Shown: positions 53,904-63,950, counted from the stretch's first letter. The stretch: DNA of 64,000 bases from an uncultured Lachnospiraceae bacterium (GCA_947629865.1 CANRFJ010000007.1:60566-124565), one strand, 5' to 3'. Translations and numbers: made by a program. Notes: generated by a model not told the origin, from the sequence alone.

Positions 53904-55211
53904 ATGGAGTACACGACACAGATGGATGCTGCCAGAAAGGGCATCATAACACCCGAAATGGAGACAGTCAGCGCATATGAGAATATGGAGACGGAGAAGC
54001 TGCGCCGCCTGGTGGCGGAGGGACAGGTAGTGATACCCGCCAACAAGAACCACAAATGCCTGAAACCCTTTGGCATAGGAAGGGAACTGAGGACGAAGAT
54101 AAATGTCAATCTGGGAACCAGCAGGGATTGTCTGGATCTTGATGTGGAGATGAAGAAAGTGCAGGCCGCCGTGGACATGGGGGCGGAGGCAATCATGGAT
54201 CTGAGTTCCTACGGGGACACCCGCAGGTTCCGGTGCAGGCTGACAGAGGAGTGTCCGGCAGTGATTGGGACTGTGCCCATTTATGACGCCGTTGTGTATT
54301 ACAATAAGGCTCTGAAGGACATTACCTCGGACGAGTGGATGGAGATTGTGAAGATGCACGCGGAGGATGGTGTGGATTTCATGACGATCCACTGCGGCAT
54401 CAATCGGGAGACCGCAGAGCGTTTCAAGCAGAATCTGCGCCACACCAATATTGTGTCCAGGGGCGGTTCCATCATTTTTGCGTGGATGGAGCTGACGGGC
54501 AACGAAAACCCGTTTTACGAGCGCTATGATGAACTGCTCGATATATGTGAAAAGTACGACGTCACCATCAGCCTGGGGGACGCCTGCCGCCCCGGCAGTA
54601 TAGCGGACGCAGGGGATATTTCCCAGATCTCTGAGCTGGTGGCGCTCGGCGAGCTGACGCAGAGGGCATGGAGGCACAACGTACAGGTGATGATTGAGGG
54701 GCCTGGACATATGCCGCTGAACCAGATCCGCGCCAATATGGAGATAGAGCAGACGGTCTGCAAGGGAGCTCCCTTCTATGTGCTGGGGCCGCTTGTGACA
54801 GATGTGGCGCCGGGGTACGACCACATAACCAGCGCCATCGGCGGGGCTATTGCGGCCACCTACGGAGCGTCTTTTCTCTGCTATGTGACGCCGGCAGAGC
54901 ATCTGCGGCTGCCTACATTGGAGGACGTGAAGGAGGGAATCATTGCCTCGAAGATTGCTGCCCATGCAGCGGACGTGGCCAAGGGGCTGCCGGGGGCCAG
55001 CGACTGGGATTTCGCCATGAGCGAGGCCAGACGCAACCTGGACTGGGAGAAGCAGTTCGAACTGGCAATGGATCCGGAGAAGGCCCACCGGTACCGTGCG
55101 GAGAGCACGCCGGAGAGGGAGGATACCTGTACTATGTGCGGGAAGATGTGCGCCGTGCGCAATATCAATAAAATCCTTCGGGGCGAGAACGTGGATATCA
55201 TGGAGGACTGA
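53904..55211 (+). CDS. thiC: Phosphomethylpyrimidine synthase
   Basis: A 435-aa Thi[21 protein letters not shown] at the N-terminus, [68 protein letters not shown] and the [4Fe-4S] site [12 protein letters not shown] near the C-terminus. It converts AIR to HMP-P for thiamine synthesis. It belongs to the short anaerobic class. It stands alone; I see no TPP riboswitch in the 128 bases upstream, which is unusual for thiC. Confidence 0.94.
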   Translation: MEYTTQMDAARKGIITPEMETVSAYENMETEKLRRLVAEGQVVIPANKNHKCLKPFGIGRELRTKINVNLGTSRDCLDLDVEMKKVQAAVDMGAEAIMDLSSYGDTRRFRCRLTEECPAVIGTVPIYDAVVYYNKALKDITSDEWMEIVKMHAEDGVDFMTIHCGINRETAERFKQNLRHTNIVSRGGSIIFAWMELTGNENPFYERYDELLDICEKYDVTISLGDACRPGSIADAGDISQISELVALGELTQRAWRHNVQVMIEGPGHMPLNQIRANMEIEQTVCKGAPFYVLGPLVTDVAPGYDHITSAIGGAIAATYGASFLCYVTPAEHLRLPTLEDVKEGIIASKIAAHAADVAKGLPGASDWDFAMSEARRNLDWEKQFELAMDPEKAHRYRAESTPEREDTCTMCGKMCAVRNINKILRGENVDIMED

Positions 55212-55357
55212 TTCCGGCCGGAGAAGTTGGAAATTTTTGACAGAATTTCAAAAAAGGAGAGGAAAGTTCTTTTCTTGCTGACATTCTTGTGATATACTTA
55301 TTTTAATATGAAATTCTGTAGACAAATCAGAGGTTACATACAAAAGGAAGGATAGGA

Positions 55358-55717
55358 ATGAAACGTATATTATTGATTGACGACAGCATGATCCAGCTGC
55401 GGATCCTGCAGGGATTGCTGAGAAACAAGTACGAGACGGTCATGGCGACGTCCGGTCTGGAGGGCCTCTCGCTCGCCAAGGAGGAGCAGCCGGATCTAAT
55501 TCTTCTGGACTACGATATGCCGATTATGAGCGGCAAAGAGACATATCGCAAGCTGCAGGAGCAGGCTGAGACCAAAGATATCCCTGTCGTATTTCTCACG
55601 GGTGTGGACGGGCGCAAGGAAGTGGAGGAAGTGCTTGTGTACCGGCCGCAGGGTTATCTGTTAAAACCGGTTCAGCAGAACCGCCTGCTGGAGACTGTTG
55701 AGAAATTATTGGAGTGA
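55358..55717 (+). CDS. Single-domain response regulator receiver
   Basis: A 119-aa CheY-like domain: acidic pair Asp8-Asp9 (LLIDDSM), phospho-acceptor Asp51 (LILLDYDMP), Thr near 81 (FLTGVDG) and Lys near 105 (YLLKPV). No output domain. It stands first in a signalling cluster with a second receiver and two hybrid kinases, so it probably carries phosphate between them or acts on a protein target. A weak TATACT -10 lies at 55293-55298. Confidence 0.88.
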   Translation: MKRILLIDDSMIQLRILQGLLRNKYETVMATSGLEGLSLAKEEQPDLILLDYDMPIMSGKETYRKLQEQAETKDIPVVFLTGVDGRKEVEEVLVYRPQGYLLKPVQQNRLLETVEKLLE

Positions 55718-55748
55718 GGCAGCCTGTGCCTGACCTGGGGGGATTCAG

Positions 55749-56168
55749 ATGCAAGAGACAGAAATGGAGAAACCGCGGATACTGATCGTAGATGATGCGG
55801 AGGGACAGCGGTTTATACTCAGAAATATAATAATGGATATGGGATATCAGCCTGTGCTGGCCGAGAGTGGCGCACAGGCGCTAAAGGTATTTCCCAGGTG
55901 CAACCCGAAACTGGTTCTCCTGGACGTTGCCATGCCGGAGATGGACGGATACGAACTGTGCCGGAGACTGAAGGAAGATCCGGAGACAAAGGACGTGCCG
56001 GTTATTTTTGCGTCCGGCTTTGCGACAAGGGAGGATATTGTCAGAGCCTTTGAGGCGGGCGGGGACGACTATGTGACGAAGCCGTTTGTTCCTGAGGCTG
56101 TGAGGGCGCGCGTCAACGTATATCTGAAGCTGGCCGATGCGATGGAGAAGCTGTCGGAGCGGACGTAG
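55749..56168 (+). CDS. Single-domain response regulator receiver 2
   Basis: A 139-aa receiver: Asp15-Asp16 (ILIVDDAEG), phospho-acceptor Asp59 (LVLLDVAMPEMDG), Ser in FASGFATRE and Lys in DYVTKPFVPEAV. The C-terminal helix (RVNVYLKLADAMEKLS) is longer than a bare receiver and may dimerise. The stop lies 8 bases before the hybrid kinase start, so the two are co-expressed and probably partners. Confidence 0.88.
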   Translation: MQETEMEKPRILIVDDAEGQRFILRNIIMDMGYQPVLAESGAQALKVFPRCNPKLVLLDVAMPEMDGYELCRRLKEDPETKDVPVIFASGFATREDIVRAFEAGGDDYVTKPFVPEAVRARVNVYLKLADAMEKLSERT

Positions 56169-56178
56169 GAGGAACTGT

Positions 56179-58980
56179 ATGTCAGAAGAAGGAAAGATAC
56201 AACAGAGGACGAGGGCCGATGTGGAGAAGCTCATACTGCTGTTCTATTTTATTGGCAGCGTTGCCATGACCGTTATTTTTATCAAAAGCGGCTGGCCAAT
56301 CTGGATGGCCGTGCTCACGGATGTGTGCTGGGGATTTGCGGTGATTCTGTATGCTGCCAAGGTACAGGACTATGTGTTCCGTGCCATTGCGGTGACGTCC
56401 CTCATGCTGATCGGGGCGGTGCTCTGGTCGATAGCGTCCAAAAGCCTCTTTATGACGATACCGGTGCTCTCCATGCTCGCCGTGCTGTTTGTATTCTATG
56501 GAGTAATGGAGACAATCTATGTGACAGTCCCTGTCTCTGTTTTTCTGTGCATCTACCATGTACTAATTGAACGTACTGTTGACCTTTCTTCCGGAATGAA
56601 AATCCTACAGATGATTGTGGGAATCATTTCGGTTTTCTTTATTGAATATGTCACGCATATCATGAATAAAAAGCGACTGGACGGAATGGAGAAGCAGCTG
56701 GAGATAATCGATTCGCTCAAGCAGGCGGAGCGGAGCAAAGATGATTTTATGGCAAATCTCAGCCATGAGATCCGCACGCCGATCAACACCATCTGCGGCA
56801 TGAGCGAGATGATCCTGCGGGAGGATCTGGAGGAGCAGGTGCGCTCGGACGTATTCAGTATCCAGACAGCGGGCCGTAACCTTCAGTCCATTGTCAGCGA
56901 CGTTTTGGACTTCACGGAGATGCAGTCCGGAAAAATGGTGATTGTAGAGGAGTCATACAACATCACTTCTACGATCAATGACGTGATTAATATGTCTATG
57001 GCGCGCAAAAATGAGAGAAACCTCGACCTGGTGGTTGACTGCAGCGCCAATCTTCCCAGCGGCCTGCGCGGAGACGAGCAGAAAATCCGGAGAGTCATCA
57101 TGAACCTCGTCAACAACGCGCTGAAATTCACAACGGAGGGCTGCGTCACCATCGTCATCAACTCCCGGAATACCGATTACGGTATCAATCTGATCGTAGC
57201 TGTGAAGGATACCGGTATCGGCATGAAAAAAGAGAGCATGGAGAAGCTTTTTACCAGCTTTAACCAGGTGGACACCAAACGGAACCGCCAGAGAGAGGGT
57301 ATAGGCCTCGGTCTTGCGATTTCTCAGGCAATGGTCGATATGATGGGCGGTTTCATCACCGTCTCCAGTGAGTTCGGGAGGGGAACCGAGATACAGTTCG
57401 TCATTCCGCAGAAGGTAGTGGACTCCACGCCGATTGCCGTCGTGAAGAATCCGGAGCGGGTGAATGTGGCGATTTATGTAAATATGGAACAATATGACCG
57501 TCCGGAGATACGGGAGGCATACGGACATGTGATCTTCCATATGATCGCACAGCTGCATGTGAAGGCCCATGTCTGCCAAAATCTGGAGGAATTAAAGAGA
57601 AGGGCGGAGAGAGAATCCTTCACCCATATTTTTATCAGCGTTGAGGAGTATGAGGAGGACGAGCGCTTCTTTGATTCCCTGGCCGGCGACGTGCAGATTA
57701 TAGTTATCATTGAGCGCATCAATGCGCCGCGGGTTGCCAATCCGAAAATCCAATGTCTGTATAAACCGTTTTTTATCCTGCCCATTGTCATGGCGCTCAA
57801 TGACGAGAAACTGGTACAGGATGTCGAGGTGAATCCCTATTATCATCACCGCTTTATCTCGCCGGATACAAATGCGCTGATTGTGGACGATAACCTGATG
57901 AATATTCGCGTGCTGGAGGGACTGCTTCAGCCGTACAAGATCAAGACGGCGATTGCGACCAGCGGGGCGGAGGCGCTGGAGAAGATAGAGAATATGAATT
58001 ACGATGTGGTATTCATGGATCACATGATGCCGGAGATGGACGGAATCGAGACGTTCCACAGAATCCGCCAGAAGCAGGGAAATTATTTCAAGAAGATACC
58101 GATTATTGCAGTGACGGCCAACGCAGTGGGCGGTATGCGCGAAGTGTTTTTGAAAGAGGGATTTCAGGATTTTATCGCAAAGCCCATTGAAGTATCGGTG
58201 CTGGATCGTGTGCTGAGGCGGAATCTTCCGCAGGAAAAACTGATTGTGCAGAATGAGGCAGAGGAAGGACAGACGGACGAGGTTCTCGATGCGGTGGACG
58301 GTGGTTTTGCCGGACAGGGAGAGTCTCTGAGTGAGACGGTGGAGCCGGGGAGAATACATCACACCGATTTGCCGACGGAGTACTTTGACGAGCAGATGGG
58401 GATACAGTATTGCGGCGACATGGAGAACTACATAGAGGTTATGCGCCTGACAAGCAGGGCCGGACAGGAGGATTGGAACCGGATCCGGCAGTTCTACGAG
58501 GAGAAGGACTGGAAAAATTATACGACTCTTGTTCACGCACTAAAGAGTACCATGCTGAGCATCGGTGTGGAAAAACTCTCTGGCATGGCAAAAGAACTGG
58601 AACTTGCGGGCAAGCGGGATGATGTGGAATTTATTGCGGCGCACCACGAGGACATGATGGAGGAGTACAGTCGGATCCTCGCCCTGATGAAAAAGAGCCG
58701 GACGCTCTATCCCGACAGAGTGGAGGAATCCCTGGAGGGACTTGAGCCGATCGAAGTAGAGGAACTGGACAAGCTGGCGCTGGAGTTTGAGGACGCCGCC
58801 TTTGCCTTTGAGCACGGGCGCATGACCGCCATCGCCGAGCGGCTGATGAAGTGCAGTCTGTGCGGACGCCCGCTGAAGGAAAAGATGAAGCCGGTTATGC
58901 GGAAGATCCAGATGTCAGACTATTTATCCGCCGCCGAGGTAATTGCCAGGCTGAAGGATATGCTGAAGGAAGATGCGTGA
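56179..58980 (+). CDS. Hybrid histidine kinase with pseudo-receiver, receiver and HPt domains
   Basis: 933 aa from the ATG at 56179 behind AGGAGGAAC. About six membrane helices at 18-160, then HisKA with phospho-His196 (NLSHEIRTPINT), HATPase (GIGMKKESMEKLF, GIGLGLAIS), a receiver-like domain without acidic pocket at about 430-560, a normal receiver (LIVDDNLMNIRVL, VVFMDHMMPEMDG) at about 565-690, and an HPt domain (LVHALKSTMLSIG) near 780. The order allows an internal phosphorelay. No extracellular sensor domain; it may sense the membrane. Input unknown. Confidence 0.9.
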   Translation: MSEEGKIQQRTRADVEKLILLFYFIGSVAMTVIFIKSGWPIWMAVLTDVCWGFAVILYAAKVQDYVFRAIAVTSLMLIGAVLWSIASKSLFMTIPVLSMLAVLFVFYGVMETIYVTVPVSVFLCIYHVLIERTVDLSSGMKILQMIVGIISVFFIEYVTHIMNKKRLDGMEKQLEIIDSLKQAERSKDDFMANLSHEIRTPINTICGMSEMILREDLEEQVRSDVFSIQTAGRNLQSIVSDVLDFTEMQSGKMVIVEESYNITSTINDVINMSMARKNERNLDLVVDCSANLPSGLRGDEQKIRRVIMNLVNNALKFTTEGCVTIVINSRNTDYGINLIVAVKDTGIGMKKESMEKLFTSFNQVDTKRNRQREGIGLGLAISQAMVDMMGGFITVSSEFGRGTEIQFVIPQKVVDSTPIAVVKNPERVNVAIYVNMEQYDRPEIREAYGHVIFHMIAQLHVKAHVCQNLEELKRRAERESFTHIFISVEEYEEDERFFDSLAGDVQIIVIIERINAPRVANPKIQCLYKPFFILPIVMALNDEKLVQDVEVNPYYHHRFISPDTNALIVDDNLMNIRVLEGLLQPYKIKTAIATSGAEALEKIENMNYDVVFMDHMMPEMDGIETFHRIRQKQGNYFKKIPIIAVTANAVGGMREVFLKEGFQDFIAKPIEVSVLDRVLRRNLPQEKLIVQNEAEEGQTDEVLDAVDGGFAGQGESLSETVEPGRIHHTDLPTEYFDEQMGIQYCGDMENYIEVMRLTSRAGQEDWNRIRQFYEEKDWKNYTTLVHALKSTMLSIGVEKLSGMAKELELAGKRDDVEFIAAHHEDMMEEYSRILALMKKSRTLYPDRVEESLEGLEPIEVEELDKLALEFEDAAFAFEHGRMTAIAERLMKCSLCGRPLKEKMKPVMRKIQMSDYLSAAEVIARLKDMLKEDA

Positions 58981-58999
58981 CGCAGTGAGGACGGAGTTT

Positions 59000-59024
59000 G
59001 TCGCATAAACGCTCCGGAATGGAG
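59000..59024 (+). repeat. 25-nt leader motif, copy 2
   Basis: Matches 33133-33157 at 24 of 25 bases and ends in GGAG, the ribosome site of the next gene. The one difference (CTCC for CTTC) keeps the base-pairing with GGAG. Confidence 0.7.
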
Positions 59025-59031
59025 GGACAAA

Positions 59032-61728
59032 ATGAAAGAAATATTAGAGAGATTAGTTTACAAGGACGCCGCCGATATTCGGGAAAAAATATTCCGGCTG
59101 ATTTTGATTGTGGGGATAACTGTGTGCGTAGTCTCGATCGTGGCGGGCCTGGGCCTGAACCACCCGCTGATCAATGCCGTCCCCATTATCGGTATGCTGG
59201 CAGTCATGGCGCTGTCGGCGGTGGCGACATTCCGGTATCACAAAGTCGAGTTTGCCACGAGCCTGTTTGCCGTGCTGATTATCTGCGGCGTGTTTCCGGT
59301 GGTGTTTTTTACAAGCGGCGGAATCGAGGGCGGCGCCACGGTGTGGTTTGTGCTGGGGATTTTGTATATATTCATTATGTTCCGCGGAAAGAAGCTTGTC
59401 ATATTTCTCTCTCTGGCAACAATCATCAACACGGGCACTTATATACTGGCCTATTACAATCAGGACAAGGTCGTGTCGCTTGGCTCGAAAATGGCTGTAT
59501 ATTACGATTCCCTGTTCGGAGTTCTGGTGGTGGGGATCGCAGTGGGGCTCATTATGAGGTTTCAGCTTCACTCCTATGAGAGAGAGCGCGAGCGGACTCT
59601 GATGCAGAAGGACGAGATTGAAAAGGCGATTAAATCAAAGGACGATTTTTTTGCCAACATGAGCCATGAAATCCGCACGCCAATCAACACGATTATCGGT
59701 TTGAACGAGATGATACTGAGGGAGGATCTCCCCGACGAGGTGCTGGAGGACGCGCTGAGAGTAAAAAATGCCAGTACCATGCTTCTCACGCTGATAAATG
59801 ATATTCTGGATTTTTCACAGATTGAGAGCGCCCGCATGACAATTGTTCCGGTTGCATACCGCACGAAGGAGCTGTTCGAGGACGTAATCGGTCTTCTCCA
59901 GACGCGGATCAGTGAGAAAAATCTGGATTTTTATGTGGATATAGAGAGCGATTTGCCGTCCGAAATGCTGGGGGACGAGATTCGGATCAAGCAGATTCTG
60001 ATTAATATACTGACTAATGCGGAGAAATATACACAGAAGGGTTCCGTGACGCTTACCGTACAGGGCGAGGAAGTGAGAGAGGGAGTCGAGCGACTGGTAA
60101 TCTCTGTCACGGACACGGGGATCGGTATTAAGAAGGAGGATCTGGAATCCCTGTATGATTACTTCAAGAGAATTGACAGGGAAAAGAACCGGAAGATTGA
60201 GGGAAGCGGTCTGGGACTGGCTATCACCAAGCAGCTACTCAGCCTGATGGGAGGTACCATTACGGTTGACAGCATTTACAAAAAGGGTTCTGTATTTACG
60301 GTGACGCTGGAACAGCCAATCGTAGACGATACGCCCGTGGGAAATATTGACTACCTGCAAAAACTGACGGCGGGGGCTTACAGGCATTACAAACAGAGTT
60401 TTGAAGCGCCGATGGCGAAAATCCTCGTTGTAGATGACAATGAGACCAACCTGATGGTGATAAGCAAACTGCTGCGGGCCACGAAGGTTCAGGTCGATAC
60501 GGCGCGAAGCGGCGGAGAATGTATCGAAATGCTCCAGAAAAAAGTATACCATGTCATTCTCCTGGACAGTGTGATGCCGGAAATGGATGGAACCGAGGTG
60601 CTGCGGGTTATCCGGCGGCAGGAATCCGGTATGGGGTATCAGACGCCGGTTATCGCCGTGACAGCCAATGCCTCTGCCACGGACAAGCAGAAATATCTTG
60701 AGGATGGATTTGACGGCTATCTCGCCAAGCCGGTGGACGGAGCGCTCCTTGAGGCTGAAATTCTGAAATTTCTGCCGGACGGCCTGATTGAGTACCGCGC
60801 CAGCGTCGAGACGAAGAACACGGCGGCAGCCAAAGCGGTGCTGCGGCGCAAGAGAAAGAAAATACAGATTTCCACAGACTGCGCCAGTGATTTGTCGCCG
60901 CACTATACGGAATACTATGATATTAAGATGATATATTCCTATGTGAAGACAGAGAATGGAACCTTCCGCGATACGCTGGAAATCGATTCGGACAATCTGG
61001 CGCGCCATCTGTCCCACACTGGAAGCAGGGCGTTAGCTGTCAGCGCGCCCGTTGAGGAATATGAGGCCTTTTTCGCAGAGGCTCTGACGGAGGCGGAAGA
61101 AGTCGTCCACATTTCCCTTGCTTCGGGGACAGGAGACGCCTACAGCTGTGCTTCCCAGGCGAGCGAGGGATTTGACCATGTGCATGTAATCGATTCCGGC
61201 CATCTCTCCTGCGGCCAGGGCTTGTTAGTGATGTCTGCCGGCCATCTGATCCGCAACGGCTGCAATGAGGCGGATGCGCTCTGCAATGAGCTGGAGGTGC
61301 TGAAAAATCAGATTGAAACCACCTTTATCATGCCCAATATACAGAATTATTACGTCAGCGGCCACGGGGGCAGGGTACAGGCGGCCTTCTTCAATATGTT
61401 CAATCTGCATCCATTTGTAAAAATATGCCAGAGCAGTGCAAAGGTAATTGGGTTCCGCTCCGGCAATCTCGATAAGGCGAGAAAATCTTTTATTCACAAA
61501 ATGCTCCACAAAAAAGACCGGATCGACGATCGGGTGGTATTCATCACCCATGCCGGCTGCACTGTCAGGGAGCAGGAGGAATTTCTGAATGAAGTTCTCA
61601 AGTATGTGCCGTTTAAGAATGTGATCGTGCAGAAGACGTCGGTATCCTGTGCCAGCAATGGCGGACTGCGCTCCTTTGGCATCGCCTACCTTACTATGGT
61701 TGACGGCAAGTTCTATGATAAGTTCTGA
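59032..61728 (+). CDS. Hybrid histidine kinase fused to a DegV domain
   Basis: An 898-aa protein. Five to six membrane helices at 20-175, HisKA with phospho-His212 (NMSHEIRTPINTIIGL), HATPase (DTGIGIKKEDLESLY, GSGLGLAITKQLL), a receiver at about 462-580 (ILVVDDNETNLMV, VILLDSVMPEMDG). From about 610 to the end a DegV (EDD) domain: ISTDCASDLSPHYTEYYDI, VVHISLASGTGDAYSCASQA, VIDSGHLSCGQGLLVMSAGH, VSGHGGRVQAAFFNM. DegV proteins bind fatty acids and, with FakA, take part in their phosphorylation. The output domain is therefore a lipid-binding module in place of a DNA-binding one. Confidence 0.88.
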   Translation: MKEILERLVYKDAADIREKIFRLILIVGITVCVVSIVAGLGLNHPLINAVPIIGMLAVMALSAVATFRYHKVEFATSLFAVLIICGVFPVVFFTSGGIEGGATVWFVLGILYIFIMFRGKKLVIFLSLATIINTGTYILAYYNQDKVVSLGSKMAVYYDSLFGVLVVGIAVGLIMRFQLHSYERERERTLMQKDEIEKAIKSKDDFFANMSHEIRTPINTIIGLNEMILREDLPDEVLEDALRVKNASTMLLTLINDILDFSQIESARMTIVPVAYRTKELFEDVIGLLQTRISEKNLDFYVDIESDLPSEMLGDEIRIKQILINILTNAEKYTQKGSVTLTVQGEEVREGVERLVISVTDTGIGIKKEDLESLYDYFKRIDREKNRKIEGSGLGLAITKQLLSLMGGTITVDSIYKKGSVFTVTLEQPIVDDTPVGNIDYLQKLTAGAYRHYKQSFEAPMAKILVVDDNETNLMVISKLLRATKVQVDTARSGGECIEMLQKKVYHVILLDSVMPEMDGTEVLRVIRRQESGMGYQTPVIAVTANASATDKQKYLEDGFDGYLAKPVDGALLEAEILKFLPDGLIEYRASVETKNTAAAKAVLRRKRKKIQISTDCASDLSPHYTEYYDIKMIYSYVKTENGTFRDTLEIDSDNLARHLSHTGSRALAVSAPVEEYEAFFAEALTEAEEVVHISLASGTGDAYSCASQASEGFDHVHVIDSGHLSCGQGLLVMSAGHLIRNGCNEADALCNELEVLKNQIETTFIMPNIQNYYVSGHGGRVQAAFFNMFNLHPFVKICQSSAKVIGFRSGNLDKARKSFIHKMLHKKDRIDDRVVFITHAGCTVREQEEFLNEVLKYVPFKNVIVQKTSVSCASNGGLRSFGIAYLTMVDGKFYDKF

Positions 61729-63053
61729 GATGCAACGGGGCGGATGGGATCGTCTTCGGGATTGGTGAGGGTGATTATGGTGTGAAATGTGTAAGTTTCC
61801 TCGTCAAAATAGAAGTGGGAGTTCCCGTTGTACTTTTTGACGATGCGGTCAATGCTTTTCATGCCGTAGCCGTGTTGCCGGGCATTTTTCTTTGTTGATA
61901 CCAGGCGGCCGTTGTCAGAAAAAGGGTTTTTCCGACAGGAATTTTTCATTGTGATAATGGAGTCTCTGCCGTTGTGCGGAACCACATTTAACTCAATGTA
62001 AGAGTTGGGAATATCCCTCGCGGCTTCTATGGCATTATCCAGAAGGTTGCTGAATAGGGAAGTTATGTCATATTCAGAGAGAAAGCGGGTGGTTTCGGAG
62101 CGGATATCGGTAATAAGTGAAGTGCCAGACTCCTCGCATTGCCATTTGGCCCGCAAAATCAGGGTATTCAGAAGATTGTTGTCACAGATGCGCACAGAGT
62201 CCTGCAGCCTTGAAGACTGGACAATCTGCCGGATATAGGCTGCTATTTTATCCGTTTCCTTTTTTTCGTTTAATTCGGCAATCGCCCGAAGATGTTTTCG
62301 AATATCGTGTATCAGTATTTTCTGTCTCTCGTCCTGCCTAAGAAGTTCGTCGTAATATCTTGCTGTGTCGTATTCCTTCTGAAGGAGTAACTGCATTTCC
62401 AGAAATTTTTGGTTTTTTTCCTGTATATAGGTGTGGAACCAGGCGAGAAAAATGTTAATAATAAGAAGCAAAAAAGCGCTGATTGCAATCATGACATTCA
62501 TAAATAACGAGAGGTGTACATTCATGCAGACCGTGGTAAAAACCAGCGAGATGAAGCTGGATATCAACGGAATCACGCTGAGATATAAGGTGCTTTTGTC
62601 AGACGAGAGTTCCCGTGTTTTTCGTTTTTTAACAAACAGGGCAATGTGCTGCAGGATGAGGAAATATAGCAATTTACTTGGAATAGTGAGAATTACCATA
62701 TTCCAAAAGTGATTTTCTTCATCATAATAATTGGGAACAAAATATGAGAGAATACTGAAAATAACCAATTCGCTCAATACCATTATTATTGTGATAAGGA
62801 AAGAGTGAAAAAAGGCAGTGAGCGGTCTGACCTTGTATATAGACAGAATATAGCAAAAATTTATAATAAGGAACATAAAAAAATTAATCCAAAAGTTTTC
62901 TGAAAGAGAAAGGATAAATAAAAGGAGATAGCTGAAGAACAGGGCAAGCGCTTTTACCGGCCCTGAGTGTCTGGAAGAAAACAGGGATTCGCAATATTGC
63001 CAGAGAATACATGCTTCCAACATATAAATAATACTAAAACAAATTGTAATCAT
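61713..63053 (-). CDS. AgrC-type sensor histidine kinase (GHKL)
   Basis: A 446-aa protein with six membrane helices (residues 1-205) and a cytoplasmic kinase. The His box is KILIHDIRKHLRAIAELNEK near 250; the ATP site has LFSNLLDNAIEAAR and GRLVSTKKNARQHGYGMKSI, as in the AgrC/FsrC class. Such kinases sense peptide pheromones. The gene overlaps the convergent kinase-DegV gene by 16 bases and follows the regulator gene by 8 bases. No agrB or agrD is visible in the window. Confidence 0.9.
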   Translation of the reverse strand: MITICFSIIYMLEACILWQYCESLFSSRHSGPVKALALFFSYLLLFILSLSENFWINFFMFLIINFCYILSIYKVRPLTAFFHSFLITIIMVLSELVIFSILSYFVPNYYDEENHFWNMVILTIPSKLLYFLILQHIALFVKKRKTRELSSDKSTLYLSVIPLISSFISLVFTTVCMNVHLSLFMNVMIAISAFLLLIINIFLAWFHTYIQEKNQKFLEMQLLLQKEYDTARYYDELLRQDERQKILIHDIRKHLRAIAELNEKKETDKIAAYIRQIVQSSRLQDSVRICDNNLLNTLILRAKWQCEESGTSLITDIRSETTRFLSEYDITSLFSNLLDNAIEAARDIPNSYIELNVVPHNGRDSIITMKNSCRKNPFSDNGRLVSTKKNARQHGYGMKSIDRIVKKYNGNSHFYFDEETYTFHTIITLTNPEDDPIRPVASQNLS

Positions 63054-63060
63054 TCTATAG

Positions 63061-63768
63061 TTACCTCGTACTTTCCAGAAACAAAAGGTATGCTTCCTTA
63101 AACTGTGAGTATTTTCTTTTTGTCAGGTAGGCCTTATACTGGTCGTCACACAGGTAGACCAGAAAATGGTCAAAGTGGGATACGTATTTCATATTGACGA
63201 TAAAACTGCGGTGCGTCTGGAAAAAGCAGGGGCTGTTGAGGGCTTTGATCCAATGGTTCATGCCTGACACTGATATAAACTTTTTGCTCAGCGTATAGAC
63301 GATTATACGGCGATTCTGTGCTTCGATAAAAATAATATCGATTGCATTGACAGTGAAAATTCCCTCTTTCGTCTCAATTGGTATCTTAAGGCTGGTGGAA
63401 TTATATAACTGAACTGCATCTTTCATATTCCGGAACAAACGCTGCTTATCCAGTGGCTTCAACAAATAGCGGAACACATGGAAGCGCATGGCTTCGTCCA
63501 GATATTCCACATAAGAGGTGACGATAAAAATGATTGTATTCGGATTTTTCTTTTTTAACTCTTGTCCGGCATAAATACCGTCGAGACCTGGCATTTCCAC
63601 ATCCAGAAAGACAATATCCTTTGCTCCGGCATCTGATAAAAGTTCTTCGGCGCTGGAATATGACTGGAGTTCCCAGGTTCGGCCCTTTCCGTGACGGAAA
63701 AATTCAGTGATATATTTTTTTAATTGCTCGATAATATTCTGGTCATCATCACAAATCAGTATACGCAA
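63061..63768 (-). CDS. LytTR-family response regulator (AgrA-like)
   Basis: The start is taken as TTG at 63768 (235 aa): the ATG at 63807 lies in the -10 hexamer and has no ribosome site, while AAGGGATG precedes the TTG. The receiver is ILICDDDQNIIEQL with phospho-acceptor in IVFLDVEMPGLDG and Lys in YLLKPLD. The C-terminal LytTR DNA-binding domain has IDIIFIEAQNRRIIVYT, FFQTHRSFIVNMKYV and TKRKYSQFKEAYLLF. It should act with the following kinase. Confidence 0.9.
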   Translation of the reverse strand: MRILICDDDQNIIEQLKKYITEFFRHGKGRTWELQSYSSAEELLSDAGAKDIVFLDVEMPGLDGIYAGQELKKKNPNTIIFIVTSYVEYLDEAMRFHVFRYLLKPLDKQRLFRNMKDAVQLYNSTSLKIPIETKEGIFTVNAIDIIFIEAQNRRIIVYTLSKKFISVSGMNHWIKALNSPCFFQTHRSFIVNMKYVSHFDHFLVYLCDDQYKAYLTKRKYSQFKEAYLLFLESTR

Positions 63769-63805
63769 AAAAAACACATCCCTTCTTAGCCTCCGTATAA
63801 TTGCC

Positions 63806-63833
63806 ATTATACATGGAATCGGCGGAAAAGCAA
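63806..63833 (-). promoter_or_regulatory. Promoter of the LytTR regulator gene
   Basis: On the minus strand TTGCTT (63828-63833), 16-base spacer, TATAAT (63806-63811). The start is near 63800, so the leader before the TTG is about 30 bases. Confidence 0.65.
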
Positions 63834-63926
63834 GTGCGAAATGGAAAAAGATGTGGGCGTTTTTAGAGCGGCGCGGTTCTCAGCCGCCGCATATTTGACC
63901 CAAAATGCAAAGAAAGGAGGAAGACA

Positions 63927-63950
63927 ATGTCATTTAGTTTAACAAGTTAA
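63927..63950 (+). CDS. Tiny ORF with strong ribosome site
   Basis: MSFSLTS, 7 codons, 7 bases after AAAGGAGGA, and followed within 15 bases by a terminator. It could be a leader peptide or a false positive. It is too short for an AgrD-type pheromone precursor, although it stands next to an AgrA/AgrC-type pair. Confidence 0.25.
   Translation: MSFSLTS

Noticed and set aside
63927..63950. AgrD-type pheromone precursor
   Set aside because: Seven residues are far too short and no AgrB is present.
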